NCBI GenBank assembly: GCA_002469545.1
Contig: DKMK01000042.1
Span: 1-22,803, forward strand
Origin: Rhodobacterales bacterium UBA7416
GTDB lineage: Bacteria; Pseudomonadota; Alphaproteobacteria; Rhodobacterales; Rhodobacteraceae
Direction of reading: 5' to 3'
Length of the DNA: 22,803 bases
Shown here: positions 15,281-21,458 of the stretch, one piece after another
How the letters are laid out: every line of letters begins with the position of its first letter
Position numbering within the stretch: the first letter of the stretch is position 1
Made by a program: the position numbers and the translations under genes
Notes under the pieces: generated by a model
The model's input: only the letters and a program-made list of their open reading frames with translations
Told to the model about the DNA's origin: nothing
Databases searched by the model: none

Positions 15281-16960
15281 TCAGTCATTTTTGACGCTGA
15301 TGACATCTGGTTTCGCCATCCATTCGCGGCCCTTTAGCATTGCTTTCCAATAGATTGGTGGCAGAAGCTTTTCCTTTAGGAACCACGCGGCGCGTGATGG
15401 TTTTGTGCCGTCGATAATCGCCTTTGGAAAGCTGGGCAGCAACACGCCACCATATCCAAATTCGGCCAAAACAATTTTGCCACGTTCAACCGTCAATGGA
15501 CAAGAACCATAGCCATCGTATTGTGCGGTGGCAGAATGCCCGTTGATGTCGGCCACAATATTATCTGCCACGACGGGTGCTTGTTTACGTGCCGCGGCGG
15601 CGGTTTTTGCATTTGGTGCGTTCATCACATCACCCAATGACCAAACATTATCATATGTTTTATGGCGTAAGGTCGATTGATCCACATCGACCCAACCAGC
15701 CGCGTCAGCCAATGGCGATACACGGATAAAATCTGGCGCTGTTTGCGGTGGACAGACATGCATCATGTCAAATTCCATTTCCACACGTTCAACAGGAGCA
15801 TCCGGTTTTGCCACATCAAACCATGCCTTTTTGGCTGGTCCATCCACAGCAACAAGGTTGTGAAAGAAGTTCAAGGACGCGTCATATTTTTGGACGTAGT
15901 CCATCAATGCAGGAACATAATCTTTGACGCCAAACAACACGCCGCCCGCATTATTGAAATGAATATCGATGTCTTTTAGAACACCACGGCGGTGCCAAGC
16001 ATCGCCTGATAAATACATTGCTTTTTGTGGTGCGCCTGCACATTTGATCGGCATTGGTGGTTGCGTGAAAATCGCGCGACCAGATGTCATGCCCTGAACC
16101 AGGTTCCACGTATAAGGCGCCAAATCATAGCGGTAATTCGACGATACGCCGTTTTGACCCAGTGTATCATCCAATCCTTCGATCGCGTTCCAATCCAGTT
16201 TGATACCCGGACAAACGATCATGCGGGTATATTTCACGACCCGACAGCCGTCCAAAATGACCGCATTGTTTTCAGGTTCGAATGCGGCAACGGCTGATTT
16301 AATCCAATGCACGCCACGTGGAATCAATGAACCCATTGTGCGCGCGGTATCACTGGCGTCAAAAATACCCCCACCGACCATTGTCCAACCCGGTTGGTAA
16401 TAATGAATATCCGCGGGATCAATGATCGCGATATTTAAATCTGACTTGCGTGATTTCAAACTGGCCGCGGCGGAAATGCCGCCTGCACCAGCGCCAACGA
16501 TGACGACGTCGTAATACGCGTCACCTTTGTCAGTTGGCGTTTTACCACCGTTTGCAATGCGACGTACAACACCGCCCATATCGTAACCCGCGCCTTTGGC
16601 TCTGGTTAAGATATCCGACATATTGCGTGTCTTACTTCGGCTTAGTGACCACAGCATGGTTGAGCGTGTGCCACTGCGGCAATAGGCCAATGTTGGCCCA
16701 GCCAGTTCATCCAAAGAATTACCGAATTCAGCGGCTTCTTCATCGCTGACGCGTCCTGCGGTGATGGGTATATAGCGTGCCTCTAGGCCCATTTTTTTGG
16801 CCGCCTGTGCGATTTCATCAAATGTTGGCTGATCCGCGCCTTCGCCGTCAGGGCGATTGCAGATAATTGAGCGAAAGCCCTGTTCTTTGATGTCTGCCAA
16901 ATCAGCCGCAGTGATTTGCGCACTGACGGATAAGCGCGACGTAAGTGATTTAATATTCAC
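15281..16960 (-). CDS. Fusion of DUF442/TIGR01244 sulfur-transfer domain and SQR-like flavoprotein
   Basis: A 559-residue two-domain protein. Residues about 1-140 form a DUF442 (TIGR01244, phosphatase/rhodanese-like) domain with active-site loop 'YCRSGTRS', Cys94 followed by a C-x4-R pattern. From about 150 a pyridine nucleotide-disulfide-type flavoprotein follows: FAD motif 'VIVGAGAGGISAAASL' (153-168), 'PIKCAGAPQKAMYLSGDAW' (304-322), 'PLADAAGWVDVDQSTLRHKTYDNVW', and the C-terminal 'YDGYGSCPLTVERGKIVLAEF'. This closely matches type II sulfide:quinone oxidoreductases. Cys307 matches a redox Cys of that family, but the usual second Cys in 'GDC' is Val445 here, while Cys403 appears in 'HVCPPQTAPDF'. 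GTG start with AGGA eight bases upstream; 13 bases after the dioxygenase-like gene. Confidence 0.87.
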   Translation of the reverse strand: MNIKSLTSRLSVSAQITAADLADIKEQGFRSIICNRPDGEGADQPTFDEIAQAAKKMGLEARYIPITAGRVSDEEAAEFGNSLDELAGPTLAYCRSGTRSTMLWSLSRSKTRNMSDILTRAKGAGYDMGGVVRRIANGGKTPTDKGDAYYDVVIVGAGAGGISAAASLKSRKSDLNIAIIDPADIHYYQPGWTMVGGGIFDASDTARTMGSLIPRGVHWIKSAVAAFEPENNAVILDGCRVVKYTRMIVCPGIKLDWNAIEGLDDTLGQNGVSSNYRYDLAPYTWNLVQGMTSGRAIFTQPPMPIKCAGAPQKAMYLSGDAWHRRGVLKDIDIHFNNAGGVLFGVKDYVPALMDYVQKYDASLNFFHNLVAVDGPAKKAWFDVAKPDAPVERVEMEFDMMHVCPPQTAPDFIRVSPLADAAGWVDVDQSTLRHKTYDNVWSLGDVMNAPNAKTAAAARKQAPVVADNIVADINGHSATAQYDGYGSCPLTVERGKIVLAEFGYGGVLLPSFPKAIIDGTKPSRAAWFLKEKLLPPIYWKAMLKGREWMAKPDVISVKND

Positions 16961-16973
16961 GGTTTTTTCCTGT

Positions 16974-17855
16974 TTATATTGCGTTCACGGGAACCTTCAG
17001 CATGGGGATACCATCGCGGTCGGTTGGAACGGCGCCAGCGCGCATGTTGATTTGCAATGATGGGATGATCAGTTTGGGCATTGCCAACTGAGCATCACGT
17101 TCGGTGCGAAACGCGATAAATTCATCGCGGGTTTTCCCGCCACCGACATGAATGTTTTCGGCCTTTTGTTCAGCGACTGTGGTTTCCCATTCGATGGCAC
17201 GTCCATTGGGTCCATAATCGTGGCACATATACAAACGCGTTTCATCTGGCAGTGACAACACCTTTTGAATGCTGTCATACAATTCGCCCGCATCACCACC
17301 TGGGAAGTCCGCACGTGCGGAACCACCGTCTGGCATAAATAATGTATCACCAGCAAATGCCGTATTGCCCATTACATGCACCATACATGCGGGCGTGTGG
17401 CCCGGTGTGAACATCGCAAAGCCCTGCATGTTGCCAACCATATAGGTATCGCCATCTTTAAACAGCGCGTCGAATTGTGACCCGTCGCGTTGGAATTCCG
17501 TGCCTTCGTTAAAGATTTTGCCAAAGGTTTCTTGGATGACCATAATCTTTTCACCAACACCAATTTTACCGCCAAGTTTGTCTTGTAAATACGGTGCCGC
17601 GCTTAGGTGATCGGCATGGACATGGGTTTCGATAATCCAATCCAGCGTCAATCCACGATCTGTGATTTCAGCGATCAATTTATCCGCGTGATCATACGTG
17701 ATGCGACCCGCTGCGTAATCAATATCCATCACACTGTCGATAATCGCACAGTGATCACTGGTTGGATCTTTGACGATATAGCTGATCGTATTCGTCGCCT
17801 CGTCGAAATGGGCCGATACTTGTGGGTTGATTGTCATATCGATGGGATAGCTCAT
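16974..17855 (-). CDS. MBL-fold persulfide-dioxygenase-like hydrolase (Blh/ETHE1 type)
   Basis: A 293-residue metallo-beta-lactamase-fold protein. Metal motif 'THVHADHLSA' (His78, His80, Asp82, His83), then 'FTPGHTPACMVH' (His153), 'AGDTLF' (Asp170) and 'MCHDYGP' (His212). This resembles ETHE1/Blh persulfide dioxygenases, which use one iron to oxidise glutathione persulfide to sulfite; related hydrolases remain possible. I chose the ATG at 17855 because GGAG lies six bases upstream; an ATG four codons earlier itself contains that ribosome binding site. It precedes the SQR-like fusion by 13 bases, so the two are surely co-transcribed; SQR plus persulfide dioxygenase is an established two-step sulfide oxidation route. 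Confidence 0.88.
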   Translation of the reverse strand: MSYPIDMTINPQVSAHFDEATNTISYIVKDPTSDHCAIIDSVMDIDYAAGRITYDHADKLIAEITDRGLTLDWIIETHVHADHLSAAPYLQDKLGGKIGVGEKIMVIQETFGKIFNEGTEFQRDGSQFDALFKDGDTYMVGNMQGFAMFTPGHTPACMVHVMGNTAFAGDTLFMPDGGSARADFPGGDAGELYDSIQKVLSLPDETRLYMCHDYGPNGRAIEWETTVAEQKAENIHVGGGKTRDEFIAFRTERDAQLAMPKLIIPSLQINMRAGAVPTDRDGIPMLKVPVNAI

Positions 17856-17880
17856 TTGATGCTCCATTTGGTGTAGTGAC

Positions 17881-17906
17881 GCGCCCTGCCGACATGCGGT
17901 GGGCGC
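17881..17906 (-). repeat. Intercistronic hairpin between DUF2892 and the persulfide dioxygenase-like gene
   Basis: GCGCCC (17881-17886) pairs with GGGCGC (17901-17906), with an inner CCG/CGG pairing and an ACATG loop. No T-run follows in the direction of transcription, so it is not a standard terminator. It could set mRNA stability between the two genes. Confidence 0.5.
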
Positions 17907-17921
17907 ATCATAAAGTCAGTA

Positions 17922-18134
17922 TTACATTTTACAGGTGCGAATGCCAAAGATACGGTAAGCAGGGCAGAAACGCATGGCTGATGTTGCGATCAATACGATA
18001 CCAACGATCACTGCAATTGCTGTACCAGTTGTGGATTGAAACATGCCAATTTGTGTCATGAATGGTGCCAGAATTAACAAAACACCGATTACAGTGCGTA
18101 CGATACGGTCGATTTTACCAACATTAGATGTCAT
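17922..18134 (-). CDS. DUF2892 (YgaP-type transmembrane) small protein
   Basis: A 70-residue inner-membrane protein with the DUF2892 pattern: 'NVGKIDRIVRTVIGVLLIL' at the N-terminus, two membrane helices (about 11-27 and 38-53), and the C-terminal 'RFCPAYRIFGIRTCK' with Cys57 and Cys68. The same module forms the membrane part of the rhodanese YgaP, which ties it to sulfane-sulfur handling. AAGGAG eight bases before the ATG is the strongest ribosome binding site in this block, so this small protein may be made in quantity. It follows the Crp-type regulator after 86 bases that contain a palindrome, and precedes the dioxygenase-like gene after 66 bases that contain a hairpin. Confidence 0.88.
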   Translation of the reverse strand: MTSNVGKIDRIVRTVIGVLLILAPFMTQIGMFQSTTGTAIAVIVGIVLIATSAMRFCPAYRIFGIRTCKM

Positions 18135-18191
18135 TTTTAGAACTCCTTTTTAAAGCTAAGGAAAACTTACAATTTTGATTCGTCTGTGTCT

Positions 18192-18204
18192 GTGACTTTG
18201 TCAC
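18192..18204 (-). promoter_or_regulatory. Palindrome upstream of the DUF2892/dioxygenase genes
   Basis: GTGAC-TTT-GTCAC is a perfect 5-3-5 palindrome in the 86-base gap between the regulator gene and DUF2892. It partly overlaps the segment 18196-18208 (CTTTGTCACCAAG), which recurs with one inserted base at 18917-18930, just upstream of the regulator gene itself. Candidate operator; no functional evidence. Confidence 0.4.
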
Positions 18205-18220
18205 CAAGCGGGGCATGTGT

Positions 18221-18895
18221 TCAAATGTGATGATTTGCCAGCTTTTCCAACTGTTCACGGTCAACAAATGTAACTGATCCGCGTGCTTGTTCAATCCAGC
18301 CACGACGTTGGAATTCTTGCAACTGGCGCGAAATCACTTCGCGTGCTGTGCCCAGTTCCGTCGACAGCTTTTGATGGGTCGTAGACACGGTGTTTGCGCC
18401 CTCGGACAGTTCGATCAACCGATCTGCCAGCCGTACATCTGTGCGTTGAAATGCGACTTCGTCGATCATCAAAAACAAATCTGTGATGCGTTTGGAAAAT
18501 GCCGCAAAAACAAAATCGCGAAAGGATTTGGATTGTACAACAAGATCATCAAACAAATCGCGCGTAATCGCCGCCGCCTGTACTGCGGTTTCGGCAATGC
18601 CATCAGCTGCGTAATCTTCATAGGCCAGCAAACATGCCGTTGTTAAAACACAGCTTTCGCCCGCATGGATGCGATATAAAACAATTTCATGACCCGTTTC
18701 AGACACTTGTTGTACACGCACAGTGCCATCCAGCAAAAACAGCATGTTTTCAGGCGAATTTCCGGGGCCAAATATCGTGGTGCCTTTTGGCACATCCACG
18801 ACTTTACTGCCTGTCACCAACAACTGTTTGGTTACGGGTTCCAGTTGCGCCAACCCGGGAAATCGTTCAACCCATAATTCGGTGTTATTCATCAT
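18221..18895 (-). CDS. Crp/Fnr-family transcriptional regulator
   Basis: A 224-residue regulator with an N-terminal cyclic-nucleotide-binding-like beta barrel ('PKGTTIFGPGNSPENMLFLLDGTVRV' region, about 36-61), a long dimer helix (about 115-150) and a C-terminal winged helix-turn-helix whose recognition helix reads 'ELGTAREVISRQLQEFQRRGWIE' (about 180-202). It lacks the four-cysteine Fe-S cluster pattern of true FNR. Two cysteines, Cys82 and Cys88 in 'GESCVLTTACLL', sit in the effector domain where Crp contacts cAMP, so a thiol- or persulfide-sensing switch is a reasonable inference given its neighbours. ATG codons at 18895 and 18892 are both possible; AGGG is close to both. It heads the sulfur gene block. 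Confidence 0.88.
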   Translation of the reverse strand: MMNNTELWVERFPGLAQLEPVTKQLLVTGSKVVDVPKGTTIFGPGNSPENMLFLLDGTVRVQQVSETGHEIVLYRIHAGESCVLTTACLLAYEDYAADGIAETAVQAAAITRDLFDDLVVQSKSFRDFVFAAFSKRITDLFLMIDEVAFQRTDVRLADRLIELSEGANTVSTTHQKLSTELGTAREVISRQLQEFQRRGWIEQARGSVTFVDREQLEKLANHHI

Positions 18896-18930
18896 ACCCT
18901 ACTGTGGCAGATTGTTCTTTGTCAGCCAAG

Positions 18931-19464
18931 TTAGCCTGCAATATATTTTGCCAAACGTGGCAGGCGTGAGTTTTTAAGCATCTTTCGATTGTTGATGCTG
19001 GCACCTGAACGACGAATTGCCTCTTTGCGAACAGCTTCGATTATTTCGAGCATTTCTGCGCGGTTCGCCATCGCCATTTCCAGCAGGAAATCATCAGGTG
19101 AACGACGAATGATGCCATGACCCGTTAAAATATCCGTTGGGAAATCTTTCAGGTTGGCGGTAAGCAATTCGTCCGCTTTACCTTCAATGGCAGCCTGTAA
19201 AACATGGATGTCATTTTCATCAGGCAGGAACAAATCTTTGTTCTCTGGTCCCAGTTTCACCTGAGCGTCAGGCCATTTGACCCGCAACAATGCAATTTCA
19301 ATCGTTGCTTCGGCGTCTTCGTGATTTTTCACAGCCGCCAAACGCCATTCCTCGATAATCCGTTCAGACCACAAGGGTTCAAACAAACCCTTTTTCGCCG
19401 CGCCCAACAGGATTGAACGCAGAATTGATGGGTAGATGACGCAGGTATCGAGTAAGACGCGCAT
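18931..19464 (-). CDS. PIN-domain protein (RSP_2648-type, VapC-like fold)
   Basis: A 177-residue predicted ribonuclease. The PIN acidic residues appear in order: Asp6 in 'VLLDTCVIYPS', Glu38/39 in 'RIIEEWR', Asp85 in 'PDENDIHVLQAA' and Asp107 in 'LLTANLKDFP'. The C-terminal 50 residues are basic and helical. No small antitoxin gene lies beside it, so it does not look like a classical VapBC pair. It is coupled to the upstream methyltransferase by a one-base stop/start overlap (TGATG), which from memory is a conserved pairing in Rhodobacteraceae and points to an RNA-processing or ribosome-related housekeeping role rather than a toxin. Confidence 0.82.
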   Translation of the reverse strand: MRVLLDTCVIYPSILRSILLGAAKKGLFEPLWSERIIEEWRLAAVKNHEDAEATIEIALLRVKWPDAQVKLGPENKDLFLPDENDIHVLQAAIEGKADELLTANLKDFPTDILTGHGIIRRSPDDFLLEMAMANRAEMLEIIEAVRKEAIRRSGASINNRKMLKNSRLPRLAKYIAG

Positions 19465-20654
19465 CAGTCTAACCGTAGGAAGATTGATTTCAGGTAAGAC
19501 GATTCAGCCAAATGTGGATGCACTGGGTGATCAACACCCGGGCCGCCTGTGTGGATGATCTGACCTGTGCGACCAGCTTTGCCCATACCAACCAATGAGG
19601 ATTTGCGGAACTTGGTCATGTCAGCCGCGTGTGAACACGAACAAACAACCAAATACCCACCTGGTTTGACCAGTTTAGCAGCCATTTTCGCAGCTTTTTC
19701 ATATGCGCGAAGACCACGATCAAGGGCTGGTTTGGATGGGGCAAATGCTGGTGGATCACAGACAACAACGTCAAATGTTGCGCCCTCTTCGGCCAATGCG
19801 GCCATTGTGTCGAATGCGTCACCTTTGCGGGTGTCGAATGTTTTCGCAAATCCTGATGCGTCTGCGCCAGCGATTGCCAGATCAAGTGCAGGTTGCGAGC
19901 TGTCCACAGCCAATGCGGATGTTGCACCAGCGGCAAGTGCCGCCAATGAAAACCCGCCAACGTGGCTAAAGATATCCAACATTGTGCCACCTTTTGACAA
20001 TTTGGCAGCAAAGGCATGGTTTTCACGTTGGTCAAAGAAAAGACCTGTTTTTTGGCCACCTGTAAGGTCCGCCATGTATGTGGCACCGTTCATTGAAACA
20101 GGGATCGGCGCGTCGACATTACCTTTGATGAATACAGTGTCTGTATCCAAACCTTCTAGCGTACGAGAACGGCCAGAGGCGTTTTTAAGAATGATTTTCG
20201 GTGCAAAGACTTGTTCCAATGCATCCGTGATTTCGGAAATCATGTTTTCGGCCCATGATGCGTTTGGCTGGATTACAAAAGCATCGCCAAAACGATCGAT
20301 AATCACACCTGGTAATCCATCTGCCTCGGCGTGGATCAGGCGGTAAAATGGTTCTGCGTAAAACTGTTCACGCAAAGAAGCCGCGTGTTTCAGCTTGGCT
20401 ACGATCCAAGCCGTATCGATTACGGCATCCACGTTCATATCCATCACACGACCGGTGATTTTTGATTCGCCATTAAAAGTGACCAGCGCAATGTCTTGTT
20501 TGTCGTTGGTTTGCACCTTAACGAACGTCCCTGCAGGGATTTTTTTGGTCCGGCGGTCCAACACAACATCGTCGGAGTAAACCCAAGGGAAGCCAAACAT
20601 CACCCGTGCAGGTGATTTGTTGGGGCGGAAGCGGAGTGTGGGGATATCTGTCAT
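19464..20654 (-). CDS. Class I SAM-dependent rRNA methyltransferase, RlmI/RlmK-like
   Basis: A 396-residue enzyme with an N-terminal PUA-like RNA-binding domain ('VMFGFPWVYSDDVV' at about 18-31, 'GTFVKVQTNDKQDIALVTFN'), a middle region 'FYRLIHAEADGLPGVIIDRFGDAFVIQ' typical of RlmI, and a C-terminal Rossmann domain with SAM motif 'MLDIFSHVGGFSLAALAAGA' (about 227-246) and catalytic-site motif 'VVVCDPPAFAPSK' (about 300-312). The family makes 5-methylcytosine in 23S rRNA; the exact position is not deducible here. No strong ribosome binding site is seen. It sits downstream of the terminator of small protein gene 1 and overlaps the PIN gene by one base. Confidence 0.9.
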   Translation of the reverse strand: MTDIPTLRFRPNKSPARVMFGFPWVYSDDVVLDRRTKKIPAGTFVKVQTNDKQDIALVTFNGESKITGRVMDMNVDAVIDTAWIVAKLKHAASLREQFYAEPFYRLIHAEADGLPGVIIDRFGDAFVIQPNASWAENMISEITDALEQVFAPKIILKNASGRSRTLEGLDTDTVFIKGNVDAPIPVSMNGATYMADLTGGQKTGLFFDQRENHAFAAKLSKGGTMLDIFSHVGGFSLAALAAGATSALAVDSSQPALDLAIAGADASGFAKTFDTRKGDAFDTMAALAEEGATFDVVVCDPPAFAPSKPALDRGLRAYEKAAKMAAKLVKPGGYLVVCSCSHAADMTKFRKSSLVGMGKAGRTGQIIHTGGPGVDHPVHPHLAESSYLKSIFLRLD

Positions 20655-20680
20655 AGACTGCGCTTACATGGGTTCAAAGC

Positions 20681-20713
20681 AAAAGAAAAGCGCCCAAGCG
20701 ATTGCTGGAGCGC
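20681..20713 (-). terminator. Intrinsic terminator after small protein gene 1
   Basis: Minus-strand stem GCGCTCCAGC / GCTTGGGCGC (20704-20713 with 20690-20699, two mismatches, 4-base loop) followed by TTTTCTTTT (20689-20681). It is nearly the same sequence as the terminator at 21094-21126. A separate CGCATC-TTTTT-GATGCG hairpin lies between it and the stop codon (20738-20754). Confidence 0.75.
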
Positions 20714-20761
20714 CTTTTAGGCTATGAAACGTATCAACGCATCTTTTTGATGCGGTGGTTG

Positions 20762-20965
20762 TTATACTTGGCGGGCACCCCGTGATGGCAGTGCGTTTAT
20801 TGGGCGTGTAAGATGTGAAATAATTGCATTCAGCTTTGACTTAATTTTTGTATCATTGGCCAAGCGGTTCAGTTCCGAAGCTTGCATTTTTGCAGCCAAA
20901 TCGCTGAACTCAATCACATCTGCAGTTTGGTTATTGGTGACCAATATCTTGTTTGATTTTGTCAT
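20762..20965 (-). CDS. Small protein 1 of a paralogous pair (67 aa)
   Basis: A 67-residue protein of unknown function, without signal peptide or membrane segment. It shares with the neighbouring 54-residue protein a helical core: 'DLAAKMQASELNRLANDTKI' here against 'RRKAALMQAEEMSRLAAKLS' there, followed in both by a short hydrophobic-basic tail. The tail ends 'RPINALPSRGARQV'. I chose the ATG at 20965 because its leader (GAAAG then eight bases then ATG) matches that of the paralogue; an ATG ten codons earlier has no such site. It is followed by a terminator and has its own 128-base upstream region, so it is probably a single-gene unit. Confidence 0.62.
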   Translation of the reverse strand: MTKSNKILVTNNQTADVIEFSDLAAKMQASELNRLANDTKIKSKLNAIISHLTRPINALPSRGARQV

Positions 20966-21093
20966 CGTCGTGTCTTTCAAAGAGTTGATAGGCACGTAAT
21001 ATTGAGCGGATTAAATTCAACCATTCGTATCGCGAATTTTGCGTTTTCTTTGTATTTTTTGAGCTGTCAGCATTTCAACAGCTTTGATCGCAC

Positions 21094-21126
21094 AAAAAAA
21101 AGCGCCCAAGCAAATGCTGGGGCGCT
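21094..21126 (-). terminator. Intrinsic terminator after small protein gene 2
   Basis: Minus-strand stem AGCGCCC / GGGCGCT (21120-21126 with 21101-21107), an A-G mismatch, three more base pairs and a 4-base loop, followed by eight T residues (21101-21094). A textbook Rho-independent terminator that would also define the 3' end of the proposed small RNA. Confidence 0.93.
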
Positions 21127-21171
21127 GAAACGAACCAAAGGGGGAGGAGAGAGTTCGTTTACTTTGGTAAA
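21094..21171 (-). ncRNA. Candidate 3'UTR-derived small RNA with anti-Shine-Dalgarno loop (CcsR/cuckoo-like)
   Basis: Directly after the stop of small protein gene 2 the transcript would form a perfect 8-bp hairpin (AAACGAAC / GTTCGTTT, 21153-21160 with 21128-21135). Its 17-nt loop reads, 5' to 3' on the minus strand, TCTCTCCTCCCCCTTTG, displaying CCUCC, the complement of the Shine-Dalgarno core. A strong terminator hairpin follows one base later. CcsR RNAs of Rhodobacter and the wider alphaproteobacterial 'cuckoo' family have hairpins with C/U-rich anti-SD loops downstream of small-protein genes. The ends of the RNA and its release by processing are inferred. Confidence 0.6.
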
Positions 21172-21336
21172 TTACGCGTGGCGTAGTGAACCAAATGTGA
21201 ATAGGTTTTTAATGAACGTTGAAAGTTTGGCGGCCAAACGGCTCATCTCTTCGGCTTGCATCAATGCAGCTTTGCGACGGATTTCGTTTAGGTCAGCTAT
21301 TTCGTAGTTTGTAATATCGATTTGAGCGTTTTCCAT
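21172..21336 (-). CDS. Small protein 2 of a paralogous pair (54 aa)
   Basis: A 54-residue gene below the usual 60-codon cutoff. It starts at the ATG at 21336 with GGAAAG eight bases upstream and ends at 21172. The product begins 'MENAQIDITNYEIADLNEIR', continues with the helical core 'RKAALMQAEEMSRLAAKLS' and ends in an amphipathic basic stretch 'FIKNLFTFGSLRHA'. Its likeness to the 67-residue neighbour supports it as a real gene. It has no DUF1127 signature, although in Rhodobacter the CcsR-type RNAs follow a DUF1127 gene. Function unknown; small basic alphaproteobacterial proteins of this sort may bind RNA, but that is speculation. The anti-SD hairpin begins 11 bases after its stop. Confidence 0.68.
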   Translation of the reverse strand: MENAQIDITNYEIADLNEIRRKAALMQAEEMSRLAAKLSTFIKNLFTFGSLRHA

Positions 21337-21401
21337 AATCATATCTTTCCGTTGTTGTTGAAAGATATTTAGGACATCACCAATAAGCTTACATCAGATA
21401 T

Positions 21402-21453
21402 TACAGCTTTGGCGCCACGCGGTAGGCGCATAGCTGTACAAGTCAGCTATGCG
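21402..21453 (-). repeat. Overlapping, mutually exclusive hairpins between soxG and small protein gene 2
   Basis: A perfect 10-bp inverted repeat (CGCATAGCTG 21427-21436 with CAGCTATGCG 21444-21453, 7-base loop) starts five bases after the soxG stop. Its proximal arm is shared with a second fold: TACAGCT (21402-21408) pairing with AGCTGTA (21432-21438) around GCGCC/GGCGC (21412-21416 with 21425-21429). Neither has a T-run on the minus strand. They lie in the 122-base gap that must hold the end of the sox transcript and the promoter of small protein gene 2. Confidence 0.55.
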
Positions 21454-21458
21454 TAATT

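Noticed and set aside
19567..20346. A 259-codon open frame on the plus strand.
   Set aside because: It lies entirely antisense to the RlmI-like gene, has no ribosome binding site or recognisable motif, and its composition is what the complement of that gene would give.
21023..21037. ATTCG-TATCG-CGAAT palindrome upstream of small protein gene 1, considered as a SqrR/BigR-type site.
   Set aside because: The spacing between ATTC and GAAT is seven, not eight, and the gene has no sulfur context; kept only as a weak palindrome.
21062..21083. AGCTGT / ACAGCT hairpin downstream of the sRNA terminator.
   Set aside because: Six-pair stem, ten-base loop and no T-run in either direction; not a terminator.
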